Notes: generated from the letters alone by a model not told the origin. Positions 8,798-17,864 are shown, numbered from the stretch's first letter. The stretch is DNA of 64,000 nt from Deltaproteobacteria bacterium (GCA_029261875.1 JAJDAL010000040.1:62001-126000); one strand, 5' to 3'. Numbers and translations: made by a program.

Positions 8798-8828
8798 TTG
8801 CTTCGAAAAAACCCGTAGGGAACATATT
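8798..8828 (+). promoter_or_regulatory. Weak candidate promoter of the lipid operon
   Basis: TTGCTT at 8798-8803 and CATATT at 8823-8828 with a 19-base gap, inside an A-rich patch of otherwise GC-rich DNA and 58 bases before the start at 8886. The spacing is longer than ideal, so this is tentative. Confidence 0.25.
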
Positions 8829-8885
8829 TCTCCGAATTGGCCGGGACGTTGCACTACTCCATCGCATAACGCGAAGGAGAACGTC

Positions 8886-9557
8886 ATGCCGTCAGCCGAT
8901 GGATTTGCGGGAGACCAGAAGAGTGGAGATTGGTGGTTCGCGCGAGTGGAGCGTCGCTTCGTAAAACGCTTCGTCGCCCGCGTGCCGCGCTTTCTCGAAA
9001 CCTATCACCTCACCCTGCTCACGGTACCGTGGTGCCTCGCGGTGATCGCCGCCGGTTGGGCCGCCGCATCCCACGACCTGCGCTGGCTGTGGGTGTCCTC
9101 CGCCGCCATCGCGCTCCAGTACGTCACGGATCTATTCGACGGTGCCGTCGGTCGCCACCGGGATACGGGGCTGATCAAGTGGGGCTTCCACATGGATCAC
9201 CTGCTCGACTTCGCCTTCCTGTTCGCGATCTTGATCGGGTATTCGTTCCTGCTGCCCAGCAGCTCGATGCTAATCCTGTTGTTCATGTTCGCTGTGGCAG
9301 GCGCCTTCATGGTGAACGCCTTTCTCGAGTTCGCAGCGACCAACCAGTTCAAGATCAGCCAGTTCGGCGTGGGTCCGACGGAGCTGCGATTGGCCTTCAT
9401 CGGGCTCAATGGCGCCGTCGTTCAATGGGGCCCCGGAGTCTTGACGCGCGGGCTGCCCTGGGCCCTGGGCGCCGCCTTCCTGGGTCTTTGTGTGGTGGTG
9501 TACCGGACACAACGCAAGCTGTGGGACCTCGATATGGCGAGCCGGATCAACGCCTAA
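8886..9557 (+). CDS. CDP-alcohol phosphatidyltransferase family membrane protein
   Basis: A 223-residue polytopic membrane protein. Residues 82-108 carry the CDP-alcohol phosphotransferase signature: Asp82-x2-Asp85-Gly86-x2-Gly-Arg90, then Gly100-x3-Asp104-x3-Asp108. The only departure is Gly for the usual Ala before Arg90. These four Asp residues bind the metals and CDP-alcohol, and the enzymes join a CDP-linked lipid to an alcohol (glycerol phosphate, serine, inositol phosphate, choline). The acceptor alcohol cannot be told from sequence. Five or six membrane segments are visible. ATG 8886 follows AAGGAGA. It is the first gene of a probable four-gene operon, 34 bases before the patatin fusion. 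Confidence 0.8.
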   Translation: MPSADGFAGDQKSGDWWFARVERRFVKRFVARVPRFLETYHLTLLTVPWCLAVIAAGWAAASHDLRWLWVSSAAIALQYVTDLFDGAVGRHRDTGLIKWGFHMDHLLDFAFLFAILIGYSFLLPSSSMLILLFMFAVAGAFMVNAFLEFAATNQFKISQFGVGPTELRLAFIGLNGAVVQWGPGVLTRGLPWALGAAFLGLCVVVYRTQRKLWDLDMASRINA

Positions 9558-9591
9558 GCTCGCCCCACCTGGACTCCGATGTAAACCGGGT

Positions 9592-11949
9592 ATGGGAAGT
9601 CGTCGGGTCCGGGTTCTCTTTCTCGCGCTGCTCTCGGTTCCGATCGCATCGGCGGTCGGCGCACAGTCGCGCGCGGACGCGCCCATTCGCGTGGGCGTCG
9701 TGGCGTATCAAACCTGGGGCGCTCCCGTCCAAGCGATCGAACGCTACTTCGCTCGCGTGAGCGCTACCGGCCCGAGCGTCGACCTGACCCTCGGCACCTA
9801 CGACGAAGTCTTGCATTGGTTTCGCAAGGGGTGGATCGATGCGGCAGTCGTAACCCCCGGCGTGTACGCGCAGATGCTCGCGCTTCGCGACCGCGGTGGG
9901 GATGTCCCGTCCTTCCGCTACCTCGGAACGCGCGGCCCGCGTCCGAGCTACGCCTCGCTGGCGGTCGTTCGTCGCGACTCTGCAGTTCGGTCCCTGGCAG
10001 ACCTCGCCCAGATCCGATCGGAACTTCTGTTCGTCCATCGGCTCTCCGCCGCGGGCCGTATCGTTCCGCTGCAGGCGTTGGCCGCCCTGGGAATTTCCGA
10101 CTTCGAGGAGAAATTCACCTTCTCCCATTCGGAATCCCTGCGCCGGTTGCTCGAATCACCCGAAGGATCTACGCGCGTGGCGTTCGTTTGGGATGGGGCA
10201 TTGGACGCGGATGCGTTGCCACCGAAGGATCGCGCTCGCTTGCGGGTCCTCGGATCCACGCCCTTGCCCGACGGCAACCCGATCGCCATTCCCGAAGACG
10301 CGCTGATCGTGCGCACGGCGAAAACCATGCCCGAATTCGAACTCGGCGTAGCGGCTGCCAACCAGGCGTTTTCCGATTACGGCTTCGAACCGATCCCCGA
10401 CCAGGAAAACGCCTATCGGCGTCTTCTGGCAAACGAACCCGCCGCGCGTGGCGATCCGAACGCTTCGCATTTCAGCTTGGACGAAATCGGCTGGATGTTG
10501 CGGGGCTACCGCGAAAGTCACGCCAACCAAGAACCGCGCGTCGCCCTGGTGCTATCGGGTGGCGGTGCCAAATGCGCCTATCAGGTCGGCGTACTGCGGG
10601 CCCTGGAATCGGAGCTCGCCCAATGGGGGGTCGACATCGATTTGGTGGTGGGCACTTCGGGCGGTGCCATCAACGCCGTCCCCGCGGCCATGGGGATGTT
10701 CGCAACACCCGAAGGGCGATCGCGCGTGGAGCGCCTCTGGCGCGGCCTCGATCAACGGGACATCGTACGCGTCTCCCGAGGGGGTCGTCTGATCCACGGC
10801 ATCTGGGTTGCCCTGGTGGGCTACGCCCTGGCCTCCTTTCTCGCGCGCCGCTTGGGCGGGCAATCACAGCCCCTGCTGCTGGGCGCCAGCCTGGTCGCCC
10901 TGGGCGCCGCGACGCTTTGGATCGGATACAGCGCGTGGAGCCCCTGGGCCTGGCTGGGTGAGAACCACACCCTTCACCATCTGTTTCTGTTTGCCAGCGT
11001 AGGCGCCCATTGGAGCGGATGGACGCTGTCGTTGCTGGGAATCGGACGCCTCATCCGTGGACGCCGACCGGCCTGGATCCGTCCGGAATCCCGCAGCGCG
11101 CGGTTCGGACGCGTCGCACTGTTCGTCGGGATTCTCGGACTGCCCCCGATTCAAACCATCAACTTGTTGTTTTTTCAGGAAACGCTCATCACCGAGGAAT
11201 CGATGGAACGGATGGTGGCCGAAGGCTACGCGGAACTACTCGGTGAAAGAATGGCGCGCAACATTCCTGCGCGCGAACAGATCCGGCGCTACAGCGCGAA
11301 GATCGTCGACGGAAACCTGCTGAAGCGGGATCTCGTCATCACGGCTTCCGGACTCGACGGCGTTCCCGACGGTTTGGTGTCCGATCTGTACTTCTACGCC
11401 GCCGCCGATGAAGGCCTCCCCCACTACGGGCCTCGGCAGGGAGTCTCGCTGCGCAATCCGCGTCACCCCGGCTTGCTACTCGACGTCGTCATGGGATCCG
11501 CTTCGATCTACCCCTTGTTCCCGGCTCGCGAGGTGCGCGACTTTCCAGCGCCCGGGCAGGCGATCTACCTGGTGGACGGCGGCTTCGCGCACAACAGCCC
11601 GGTCGAAGCCGCCGTAGCCTGGGGAGCCACCCACGTGTTGGTGGTCGAAGCCACGCCTCAAGATTCCCGGGGTACGAGGGGTTTTCTACTCCGAAACGCA
11701 CTCGAGGCCGTGGACCATCTCCATCGCCAAGCCCAACTCATCGACGCGCGCTCCAAGGAAAGGGTCGTCGTCCTCACGATCGCGCCGGAACATCCCCACA
11801 TCGACGTACTCGATTTCTCCGACAATCTGATCGAAACCACGATCCAGAAGGGCGAACGCGAAGCGCTCTCGGGCTCGGGTGGGCGCGCGGGTCCCTCGCC
11901 CTTCCGTCGCGAACTCGGCCGGCCTTCTTTCTGGACACCGGGTCTCTAA
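9592..11949 (+). CDS. PhnD-like binding domain fused to a membrane-embedded patatin phospholipase
   Basis: A 785-residue multi-domain protein. A signal peptide ('VLFLALLSVPIASAVGAQ') is followed at about 30-290 by a periplasmic-binding domain of the phosphonate/phosphite PhnD type ('RVGVVAYQTWG', 'AAVVTPGVY', 'SLADLAQIRSELLFV'). A patatin-like lipase domain begins at Val317 with 'VLSGGGAKCAYQVGVLRAL' and has the nucleophile elbow 'GTSGGAIN' (Ser356) and the partner Asp662 in 'VDGGFAHNSP'. Between these two catalytic elements lie three or four hydrophobic segments (about 400-530), so the lipase domain seems split by a membrane insertion. Patatins cleave acyl groups from phospholipids. The binding domain may sense or bring the lipid head group, which is inference. 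Confidence 0.75.
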   Translation: MGSRRVRVLFLALLSVPIASAVGAQSRADAPIRVGVVAYQTWGAPVQAIERYFARVSATGPSVDLTLGTYDEVLHWFRKGWIDAAVVTPGVYAQMLALRDRGGDVPSFRYLGTRGPRPSYASLAVVRRDSAVRSLADLAQIRSELLFVHRLSAAGRIVPLQALAALGISDFEEKFTFSHSESLRRLLESPEGSTRVAFVWDGALDADALPPKDRARLRVLGSTPLPDGNPIAIPEDALIVRTAKTMPEFELGVAAANQAFSDYGFEPIPDQENAYRRLLANEPAARGDPNASHFSLDEIGWMLRGYRESHANQEPRVALVLSGGGAKCAYQVGVLRALESELAQWGVDIDLVVGTSGGAINAVPAAMGMFATPEGRSRVERLWRGLDQRDIVRVSRGGRLIHGIWVALVGYALASFLARRLGGQSQPLLLGASLVALGAATLWIGYSAWSPWAWLGENHTLHHLFLFASVGAHWSGWTLSLLGIGRLIRGRRPAWIRPESRSARFGRVALFVGILGLPPIQTINLLFFQETLITEESMERMVAEGYAELLGERMARNIPAREQIRRYSAKIVDGNLLKRDLVITASGLDGVPDGLVSDLYFYAAADEGLPHYGPRQGVSLRNPRHPGLLLDVVMGSASIYPLFPAREVRDFPAPGQAIYLVDGGFAHNSPVEAAVAWGATHVLVVEATPQDSRGTRGFLLRNALEAVDHLHRQAQLIDARSKERVVVLTIAPEHPHIDVLDFSDNLIETTIQKGEREALSGSGGRAGPSPFRRELGRPSFWTPGL

Positions 11950-11969
11950 ACGCGCAATCTCTGGGCCGC

Positions 11970-13259
11970 ATGAACTGGAGCATTCCGCAAGCACCCTACC
12001 GGTCAGGGATCCGAAGAATCGCGCGCGCCCTCGTTCTCCTCGCAACCACAGGGGCTTTCGCCGCCGACACCGAGAAGATCTTCGAGAAACACGAAGACGC
12101 CATCGTCCAGATTCGGATCGTGGAATCCGGGAGCGGCGCCAAGCGCACCATCGGCACGGGCTTCGCGGTGGGTGAAACCGGAGAGCTCGCCACCAACTTC
12201 CACGTGATATCGGATCTCGTCTGGGAACCCGACAAGTACCGCGGAGAATGGGTCGATGGCGACGGCGACGGTCACCCGGTCCGGCTGGTTGGCTTCGACA
12301 TCGTGCGCGACATCGCCGTCGTTCGCGCCGAGGCGCCTTTCGACAGCACGTTCCGATTGCATGACGGAGCCCTGCGCAAGGGCCAACGCGTCTACGCCGT
12401 GGGAAATCCCTACGACCTCGGCATGAGCATCGTCGAGGGTCTCTACAACGGACGCCTCGAGCATTCCCGCTACGAGCGAATCCATTTCACCGGATCCCTG
12501 AACCCGGGCATGAGCGGAGGCCCCGCCCTGCTGGCCAACGGCGAAGTGGTGGGCGTCAACGTATCCACGGCCGGAAACCAGGTGAGCTTTCTCGTCCCCG
12601 TGGACGACCTCCGCAGACTGATTCAACGCGTCCACAAAGACGGATACGCACTCCCCGAAGACCCCAAACAGGAACTCGCGGATCAGCTGTGGCGACATCA
12701 GGAAGATTACTTCGGAGAAATCCTCGCGAGCCCTGCAGAAGCCGTCCAGCTCGGCCCGTATTCCGCCCCCAGCAAGCTGGCTCCGTTCTTCAATTGTTGG
12801 GGCGACGTGAGCGAACCCGACGAGGGCTTGCACCGCGCGTTGGTTCATCAATGCACCACCGAGGATTGGATCTTCGTCTCGAACGACCACAGCCTGGGCG
12901 TGGCGTGGTTGGCCCATCGTCAAATCGAAAGCGAAACCCTCTCGAAGATGCGCTTCTACGAACTCTACACGGGATTTTTCGAGAGCAACTCGAGTTATCT
13001 ATCCGGTAGCAAAGAGCTGTTTACCCCGTTTCGTTGTCGGACCCGCTTCGTGGACTCGAACGCAATGGTGTTCAAGACCGCCTTCTGTGCGCGGCGCTAC
13101 CTGGAGCTTCCCGGCCTGTATGACGTCGTCTTCAAAGCCGCGCACCTCGGAGAACCCCGCAAGGGATTCGAGACCGCGCTGGTCCTCACGGCCGTGAGCC
13201 TTCCGAACGCCGAGAAGATGGCCCGACGCTACTTCTCCGCCATCGAGTGGACCGAATGA
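11970..13259 (+). CDS. Secreted trypsin-like serine protease
   Basis: A 429-residue exported protein with an N-terminal signal ('ALVLLATTGAFAAD'). Residues about 36-215 are a DegP/trypsin-2-type protease domain with a complete triad: His78 in 'ATNFHVI', Asp114 in 'VRDIAVV' and Ser182 in 'NPGMSGGPAL'. No PDZ domain follows. The C-terminal half (about 220-429) is an unrecognised domain with several Cys and Trp residues. Its likely role is processing or quality control of periplasmic proteins. It starts 20 bases after the patatin fusion and its stop overlaps the next start (ATGA at 13256), so it is part of the same operon. The pairing with an FHA membrane protein is notable. Confidence 0.8.
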   Translation: MNWSIPQAPYRSGIRRIARALVLLATTGAFAADTEKIFEKHEDAIVQIRIVESGSGAKRTIGTGFAVGETGELATNFHVISDLVWEPDKYRGEWVDGDGDGHPVRLVGFDIVRDIAVVRAEAPFDSTFRLHDGALRKGQRVYAVGNPYDLGMSIVEGLYNGRLEHSRYERIHFTGSLNPGMSGGPALLANGEVVGVNVSTAGNQVSFLVPVDDLRRLIQRVHKDGYALPEDPKQELADQLWRHQEDYFGEILASPAEAVQLGPYSAPSKLAPFFNCWGDVSEPDEGLHRALVHQCTTEDWIFVSNDHSLGVAWLAHRQIESETLSKMRFYELYTGFFESNSSYLSGSKELFTPFRCRTRFVDSNAMVFKTAFCARRYLELPGLYDVVFKAAHLGEPRKGFETALVLTAVSLPNAEKMARRYFSAIEWTE

Positions 13260-14248
13260 TCTTCGTGGAGATCCTGGATCGACGCGGGCGGGTTCGCTCT
13301 CGCACGCGTGCGCGCAGCTTCCCCTTCAAGATCGGACGCGGATACGATTGTGACTTGATCCTCGACGATCCGAGCGTGTGTCCTCTTCACGCGGTCGTCG
13401 AGCGAACCGATGCGGGCGGGTTGATCCTACGCGACGCGGGATCGCAGAACGGCCTGGCGCATGCGGATTCCGGACAGCGCGTCGCCTCCATCGCGGTCGA
13501 AGGCGACACTTCCGTGCAGCTGGGCCGAACCGCATTGCGCCTGCGTCGCCCGGATTTCAGGGTACCCGCAGCCATTCCCATTGCAGCCAGGACTTCACTC
13601 ACGCATTGGATGCTCGATCACTGGAGCGCCGCGGTCGTGTTCCCCCTGCTCTACATGGGAGTCCTGTTGCTCGACGCGTACCGCCAAGCCACGGGAGAGT
13701 TCGATCCGGTCGGCGCCGCGGCCGAAGGAGCCTGGGTACTCCTGGCCCTCGGCGGCTGGGTCGGCGCCTGGGCGCTCTTCAACCGATTGCTCCGGCATCG
13801 GACGCGGTTCATCGCTCACTTGAGCCTCACCTTCGCCGTCGCCATCCTCCTATCCGTTCTCGAGTGGACATTTTTTTGGCTTCGTTTCCTGCTCGAACCC
13901 ATCGAGCCGCTGCAGATCGCCGACCTCTTCTCCACCACCGCGACCCTGGGGCTCTTGTTGTTCGGACATCTGACGATCATGAGCGTCGCAGGCCGGTCGC
14001 TTCGGTTGGGCATCGTGGGAGCGGGCTTCGCAATCGTTTTCGGCCTGCAGCTGCTCGACCACTTCGACAGTGAATACGATTGGGTGGTGACGCTGCCCTA
14101 TTGGAGCCGCCTACAGCCCCTCGACCCCAGCTGGCTTCCCGTCGAAAGCCCGGACGCCTTCTTCGCGAGAATTCCTCGAATCCAGCAGGAACTCGACGAA
14201 CTCGCCCAGGCGATCGAAGCGGAAAAGGCCGAAGAAACGACTCCCTAA
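13256..14248 (+). CDS. FHA-domain polytopic membrane protein
   Basis: A 330-residue protein. Residues about 5-95 are a forkhead-associated domain, which binds phosphothreonine peptides: Arg28, Ser40, His45 and Asn65 ('IGRGYDCDLI', 'PSVCPLHAVV', 'DAGSQNGLA') match the conserved positions. Residues about 120-280 form roughly five membrane helices, and a short acidic tail (about 300-330) ends the protein. ATG 13256 overlaps the protease stop codon by four bases; a GTG nine bases upstream is less likely. The cytoplasmic FHA domain would dock a phosphorylated partner, but no Ser/Thr kinase is in the window. A PP2C phosphatase lies 30 kb away. It is the last gene of the operon and converges on the next gene with two bases between stops. 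Confidence 0.8.
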   Translation: MIFVEILDRRGRVRSRTRARSFPFKIGRGYDCDLILDDPSVCPLHAVVERTDAGGLILRDAGSQNGLAHADSGQRVASIAVEGDTSVQLGRTALRLRRPDFRVPAAIPIAARTSLTHWMLDHWSAAVVFPLLYMGVLLLDAYRQATGEFDPVGAAAEGAWVLLALGGWVGAWALFNRLLRHRTRFIAHLSLTFAVAILLSVLEWTFFWLRFLLEPIEPLQIADLFSTTATLGLLLFGHLTIMSVAGRSLRLGIVGAGFAIVFGLQLLDHFDSEYDWVVTLPYWSRLQPLDPSWLPVESPDAFFARIPRIQQELDELAQAIEAEKAEETTP

Positions 14249-14250
14249 GT

Positions 14251-16416
14251 CTAGGGACAGGCCGGTCCGCGGCACGCGAGCGGGCTCGCGCTGCAGGTCG
14301 GCCCGGGCGGCCGGTTGAAGAGCTGTTGCGCGCGAACCAGATCCCCGACGCCGATGATGCTGCCCGCGTTGTCGAGATCGTAGGTCGCGCAGGCATCACT
14401 CCCGCTGAGCCCGCAATCGTTTCCGGAGCGGGGGCGGTTGAAGGAGAAATAGAACCCGAACAGGTCCCATCCGCCGACGACGCTCTGCGCGAAGCCCCGC
14501 TTGGCGTCACACGCGTTTCCAAACCCGTCGGCATCGTCGTCGGGTTGTTCACCGGTCGCCGTTTGAAACGGCTTCCGGTGCGGTTGGCCGTGGAATCCGA
14601 AACGTGGATTGAAGCGGTCGACACAGTTGTCGCACGCGTCGCCGACCCCGTCGGCATCGAGATCCGACTGAACATCATCTCCTGCCGCGGGGCCATTCGC
14701 GATACCCGGGCAGTTGTCCCCCGAGTCCGGGACGCCGTCGGCATCCGTATCGTCGCCGGGCTCCCGAACCCAGAGCGTGCCGTTGCGCGAAACGTCATCG
14801 AGTTCTTGAACTCTGCCGCTGGGCCATTCGATCCGCACCTTCGCGATCGGCTGCGTCGTGTTCCCGAGTCCGAAGTGGGCGACGCGTTCTCCGTTCCCGA
14901 GGAAATGACTGTCGGTTCCCAGTTCGCGCAGGACGAATTCGGAACCCGGAGTCTTCTGCACGTAGATCCGCGCACCCAACCCCTGCCGATTGGATTCGAC
15001 GCCCTCGAGCTCGACCCGGAGCCAACTTCCCAGGTTTCCGCCATCGTTGCGATACAGACGCGGCGCACCCCCGTTGTTGGCGATGAACAGATCTTGATCT
15101 CCGTCGCGGTCGTAGTCGAAAACCAGGAGTCCTTTGCCGGACGCGGTATCCGCCAATCCTACGGCACCGGAGATTTCGGACATCTGTCCCGCGCCGTCGT
15201 TCTCCCAGTAGCGCATGGGGTCATCCGCAAAGGCATCGTCTTTGGGCGTGGGAAAGTCCACGCCATTCGTCATGGCGAGATCGAGATCGCCGTCGTTGTC
15301 GGGATCGAAGAAAGCGGCCCCCCACCCCCAATGGCCGATGCGAACCCCCGCTGCATCCGTGGCGTCGCTGAACGAGCGGTTGCCGTCGTTTCGATACAGG
15401 CGATTTCCCGAATACCCCCATCCGCAACCCTGGGTGTCGCAGGTGAAGTCGGGGTCGAAGATCGAGGTTACGAACCAATCGAGGTCTCCGTCGCCGTCGA
15501 AATCCCCCAACGTCGACCCCATGCCGTTCTCATCCGTAGCCACATGGGCATCCGCAGTTCCGTCGCTGAACGTCCCATCTCCATTGTTCCAGAAGAGGCG
15601 ACTGTCTCCGAAGTCCGACGCCATGGCGAGATCGGGCCAGCCGTCCCCATCGAGATCACTGAACACCGAGGAGAACGCGTAGGAGAAACAACGACCGGTG
15701 GCATCGATGCAGTCCTCGCTCGTATCGTGCAGCACGCCGGCTTGGACGGTGACGTCTTCGAAGTGGCCGGGATTCTGGGCACCCCGATTTCGGAGCAAAC
15801 GCGTGTGAGGCGTCGAACCATCGGGATAGTTACCCGGACCCCGCCACTCGTTGACGTGGAGGTCGAGGAAACCGTCTCGGTCGTAGTCGCCGGCCGCAAT
15901 GCTGAATCCCATGCGATCCACGTTCGAGAGGATCGCGGCGTTCCGCGCGACGGCATCTTCGCTGAAGTTTCCCGTGCCGTCGTTGATGAACAGATCGAAC
16001 TGCGCTTCGGCTAGAGTCGTGACATAGAGATCGAGATCGCCGTCATTGTCGATGTCGGCGAATAGCGCGCCGTTCGAGCGTCGCACGTGGCTCGCGAACC
16101 CGGCTTGGGCGCTCCAGTCTTCGAACGTCCCATCCCCGCGATTGCGAAACAGAAGATCCGACGCATCGAGCCGTGTGACGAAGAGATCGACCCAGCCGTC
16201 ACCGTCGACGTCCCCGACCGCCGCCCCACCCGTCATCCGTTCGGGTTCGCAGCCGAAGCCACTGCCAAACAGGCATTCGCCGCGCGGGCGAACACTTTGC
16301 TGCACGTAGTCGACGCCGGCGGCCACGGTGACGTCGGTAAACTGCACTGCCCCGGCGGCCCCCGCCAGCAACAAGAGCCACGCTCCCGCGATCGACGCGA
16401 GACACCGAAAGCTCAT
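14251..16416 (-). CDS. Secreted FG-GAP/ASPIC repeat protein with TSP3/dockerin-like C-terminus
   Basis: A 721-residue exported protein. ATG 16416 gives a signal peptide ('AWLLLLAGAAGA') and overlaps the previous gene's stop in an ATGA junction. Residues about 25-460 contain many integrin-like FG-GAP/VCBS repeats with calcium-binding Asp motifs ('DVDGDGWVDLFV', 'DIDNDGDLDLYV'). Residues about 470-550 match the ASPIC/UnbV domain ('GLGNTTQPIAKVRIEWPSG'). The last about 165 residues are a Cys/Asp-rich module: thrombospondin type 3 repeats, then two dockerin-like 'VGG.DL....FN' units, ending 'GPACP'. The same module ends two other proteins here (16413-17864, 42657-44045). It is probably a surface calcium-binding adhesin or matrix protein. 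Confidence 0.75.
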   Translation of the reverse strand: MSFRCLASIAGAWLLLLAGAAGAVQFTDVTVAAGVDYVQQSVRPRGECLFGSGFGCEPERMTGGAAVGDVDGDGWVDLFVTRLDASDLLFRNRGDGTFEDWSAQAGFASHVRRSNGALFADIDNDGDLDLYVTTLAEAQFDLFINDGTGNFSEDAVARNAAILSNVDRMGFSIAAGDYDRDGFLDLHVNEWRGPGNYPDGSTPHTRLLRNRGAQNPGHFEDVTVQAGVLHDTSEDCIDATGRCFSYAFSSVFSDLDGDGWPDLAMASDFGDSRLFWNNGDGTFSDGTADAHVATDENGMGSTLGDFDGDGDLDWFVTSIFDPDFTCDTQGCGWGYSGNRLYRNDGNRSFSDATDAAGVRIGHWGWGAAFFDPDNDGDLDLAMTNGVDFPTPKDDAFADDPMRYWENDGAGQMSEISGAVGLADTASGKGLLVFDYDRDGDQDLFIANNGGAPRLYRNDGGNLGSWLRVELEGVESNRQGLGARIYVQKTPGSEFVLRELGTDSHFLGNGERVAHFGLGNTTQPIAKVRIEWPSGRVQELDDVSRNGTLWVREPGDDTDADGVPDSGDNCPGIANGPAAGDDVQSDLDADGVGDACDNCVDRFNPRFGFHGQPHRKPFQTATGEQPDDDADGFGNACDAKRGFAQSVVGGWDLFGFYFSFNRPRSGNDCGLSGSDACATYDLDNAGSIIGVGDLVRAQQLFNRPPGPTCSASPLACRGPACP

Positions 16417-17864
16417 GGACAGGCCGGTCCTTCGCACCCCAGGCTCACGGCATCGCAATCGGCACCGCAATTGGGGCCCGGTTCCAAATTGAATTGGCCG
16501 AAGCTCGTCGACAGGTCACCCCCCCCGATGAACTGACCCAGGCCGTCGAGGTCCATGACGTCACAACGCCGATTCCCCAGGGTTCCGCAGTCGACGCCGG
16601 CAACGGGTTTATTGAAGGACGCGATCAACTCGAACAGGTCCGTCCCCCCCACGAATTGACCGGCCGCCGTGATCTTGGCGTCGCATTTATTCCCCGTACC
16701 GTCGGCGTCGCCGTCGTGCTGTCCACCGGTCGCCGTTTGATGCGTCGCGCGATCCGCTGCGCTGAGTGTTCCGAAACGGGGATTGAATACCTGCGTACAG
16801 TTGTCGCACACATCGCCAACGCCATCGCTGTCGACATCTTCTTGAAGCGCGTTGCTCACACTGACGCAATTGTCGTCGCAATTCTCCGTGGCACCTCCGA
16901 CACACGGCGCGTCACCCGCAATACCCGACGCATCGCCATCGTCGCAGATCCCGTCCTCATCCGTGTCGGGACAAGACCCCCCAGCAACCGGAAGCGCGAG
17001 CGCCCAAAGCATGCCCTCCCAACCGCCCGCGATACTTCCCAGGGAAGCTCCCGTCGCGGGGTTCAACTCGTGGAGCGTGGTTTCGCCCGCCATCAGGGGC
17101 GATCCGTCGCGGGTCGTGTCGAACTCCAAGCTCTTCAGGACGAAGGGCGCCACACCGGTCGGGCCGATCACGCTTGCGCTCGCGTTGGTGTAATCGATCG
17201 TCACGAGTTCGGATGCGCGCGAGTCGCCTGGACCGCCGAAGCCGGATGTCACCGCATAGATGAGATCGTCGCTCGGGTTGTACGTCATGCCTTCGACGCG
17301 AAGGTTGCGTAGGAAGTGATCCCCCACCGCCGTTCCGATCCCTGTGGTCGGATCGATCCGAATCAATTGTGCGTTGTGGGCGGGTCCCGATGGATCCCAA
17401 TCGGCGGAATAGAAGAACCCTTCGCCGTCTCCATTCGACGGCGGGACGTAGACCAACCCTTCGAGTTCGGCGAAGCCCACGGGCCCACCTACTCGCGTTC
17501 CCGCCGCGCAATCCGGCGTATCGAACTTGTACAAGTAGACGGGAGCCGTCGTACCGCCGAACTCGATGCCATAGAGGACGTCGTCCTTGAACGCCAAGGC
17601 GGAGATGAAGCCCGGGTTGTTCTCGAAGTTGCCAACGATGTTGGGAGGGAAGACGAGTGGGCAGCTGGCAAACTGCGGCGGAATCGTCACCCCGCCCGTC
17701 GCCGTGTCGATGTCCCAGACTTTTCGAAACCCGACGCCCTGCGCGTGTCCGAGCACATCGGCTTGGGCCGCATTCGGAGAAAGGGCCACGCAGGCGAGCA
17801 ACGTGAACACCACCGCCGCGACGATCCCCCCTACTCCTACCTCTCGAACCACGAGTCGCCGCAT
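16413..17864 (-). CDS. Secreted protein with beta-propeller-like N-terminus and TSP3/dockerin-like C-terminus
   Basis: A 483-residue exported protein with a signal ending near 'AAQADVLG'. Residues about 40-300 form a repetitive beta-rich domain ('LYGIEFGGT', 'ELEGLVYVPP', 'IYAVTSGFGG') resembling a propeller that reads out or binds, without catalytic motifs. From about residue 305 it carries thrombospondin-3 repeats ('DTDEDGICDDGD', 'DVDSDGVGDVCDNC'), then the shared Cys-rich dockerin-like module ending 'EGPACP'. ATG 17864 follows GGGGGAGA. Its stop overlaps the start of the downstream FG-GAP protein by four bases, so the two are made from one transcript and probably work at the same surface. 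Confidence 0.7.
   Translation of the reverse strand: MRRLVVREVGVGGIVAAVVFTLLACVALSPNAAQADVLGHAQGVGFRKVWDIDTATGGVTIPPQFASCPLVFPPNIVGNFENNPGFISALAFKDDVLYGIEFGGTTAPVYLYKFDTPDCAAGTRVGGPVGFAELEGLVYVPPSNGDGEGFFYSADWDPSGPAHNAQLIRIDPTTGIGTAVGDHFLRNLRVEGMTYNPSDDLIYAVTSGFGGPGDSRASELVTIDYTNASASVIGPTGVAPFVLKSLEFDTTRDGSPLMAGETTLHELNPATGASLGSIAGGWEGMLWALALPVAGGSCPDTDEDGICDDGDASGIAGDAPCVGGATENCDDNCVSVSNALQEDVDSDGVGDVCDNCTQVFNPRFGTLSAADRATHQTATGGQHDGDADGTGNKCDAKITAAGQFVGGTDLFELIASFNKPVAGVDCGTLGNRRCDVMDLDGLGQFIGGGDLSTSFGQFNLEPGPNCGADCDAVSLGCEGPACP

Larger units (their letters stand above)
8573..8885. other. Intergenic region with two inverted repeats, putative control region of the lipid operon
   Basis: 313 bases without a convincing gene. 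It holds a terminator-like hairpin just after the upstream stop codon (8580-8613), a perfect 8-bp inverted repeat (8710-8729), and an AT-rich segment around 8798-8830 that could be the promoter for the operon starting at 8886. Confidence 0.5.

Noticed and set aside
14080..16014. A 644-codon open frame on the plus strand
   Set aside because: It is antisense to the FG-GAP protein; its Val/Ile/Ala-rich repeats are the mirror of the Asp-rich calcium repeats.
14251..17864. Nucleotide tandem repeats or CRISPR-like array
   Set aside because: The repetition is at protein level (calcium-binding Asp motifs with varied codons), with no conserved direct repeat and spacer pattern.
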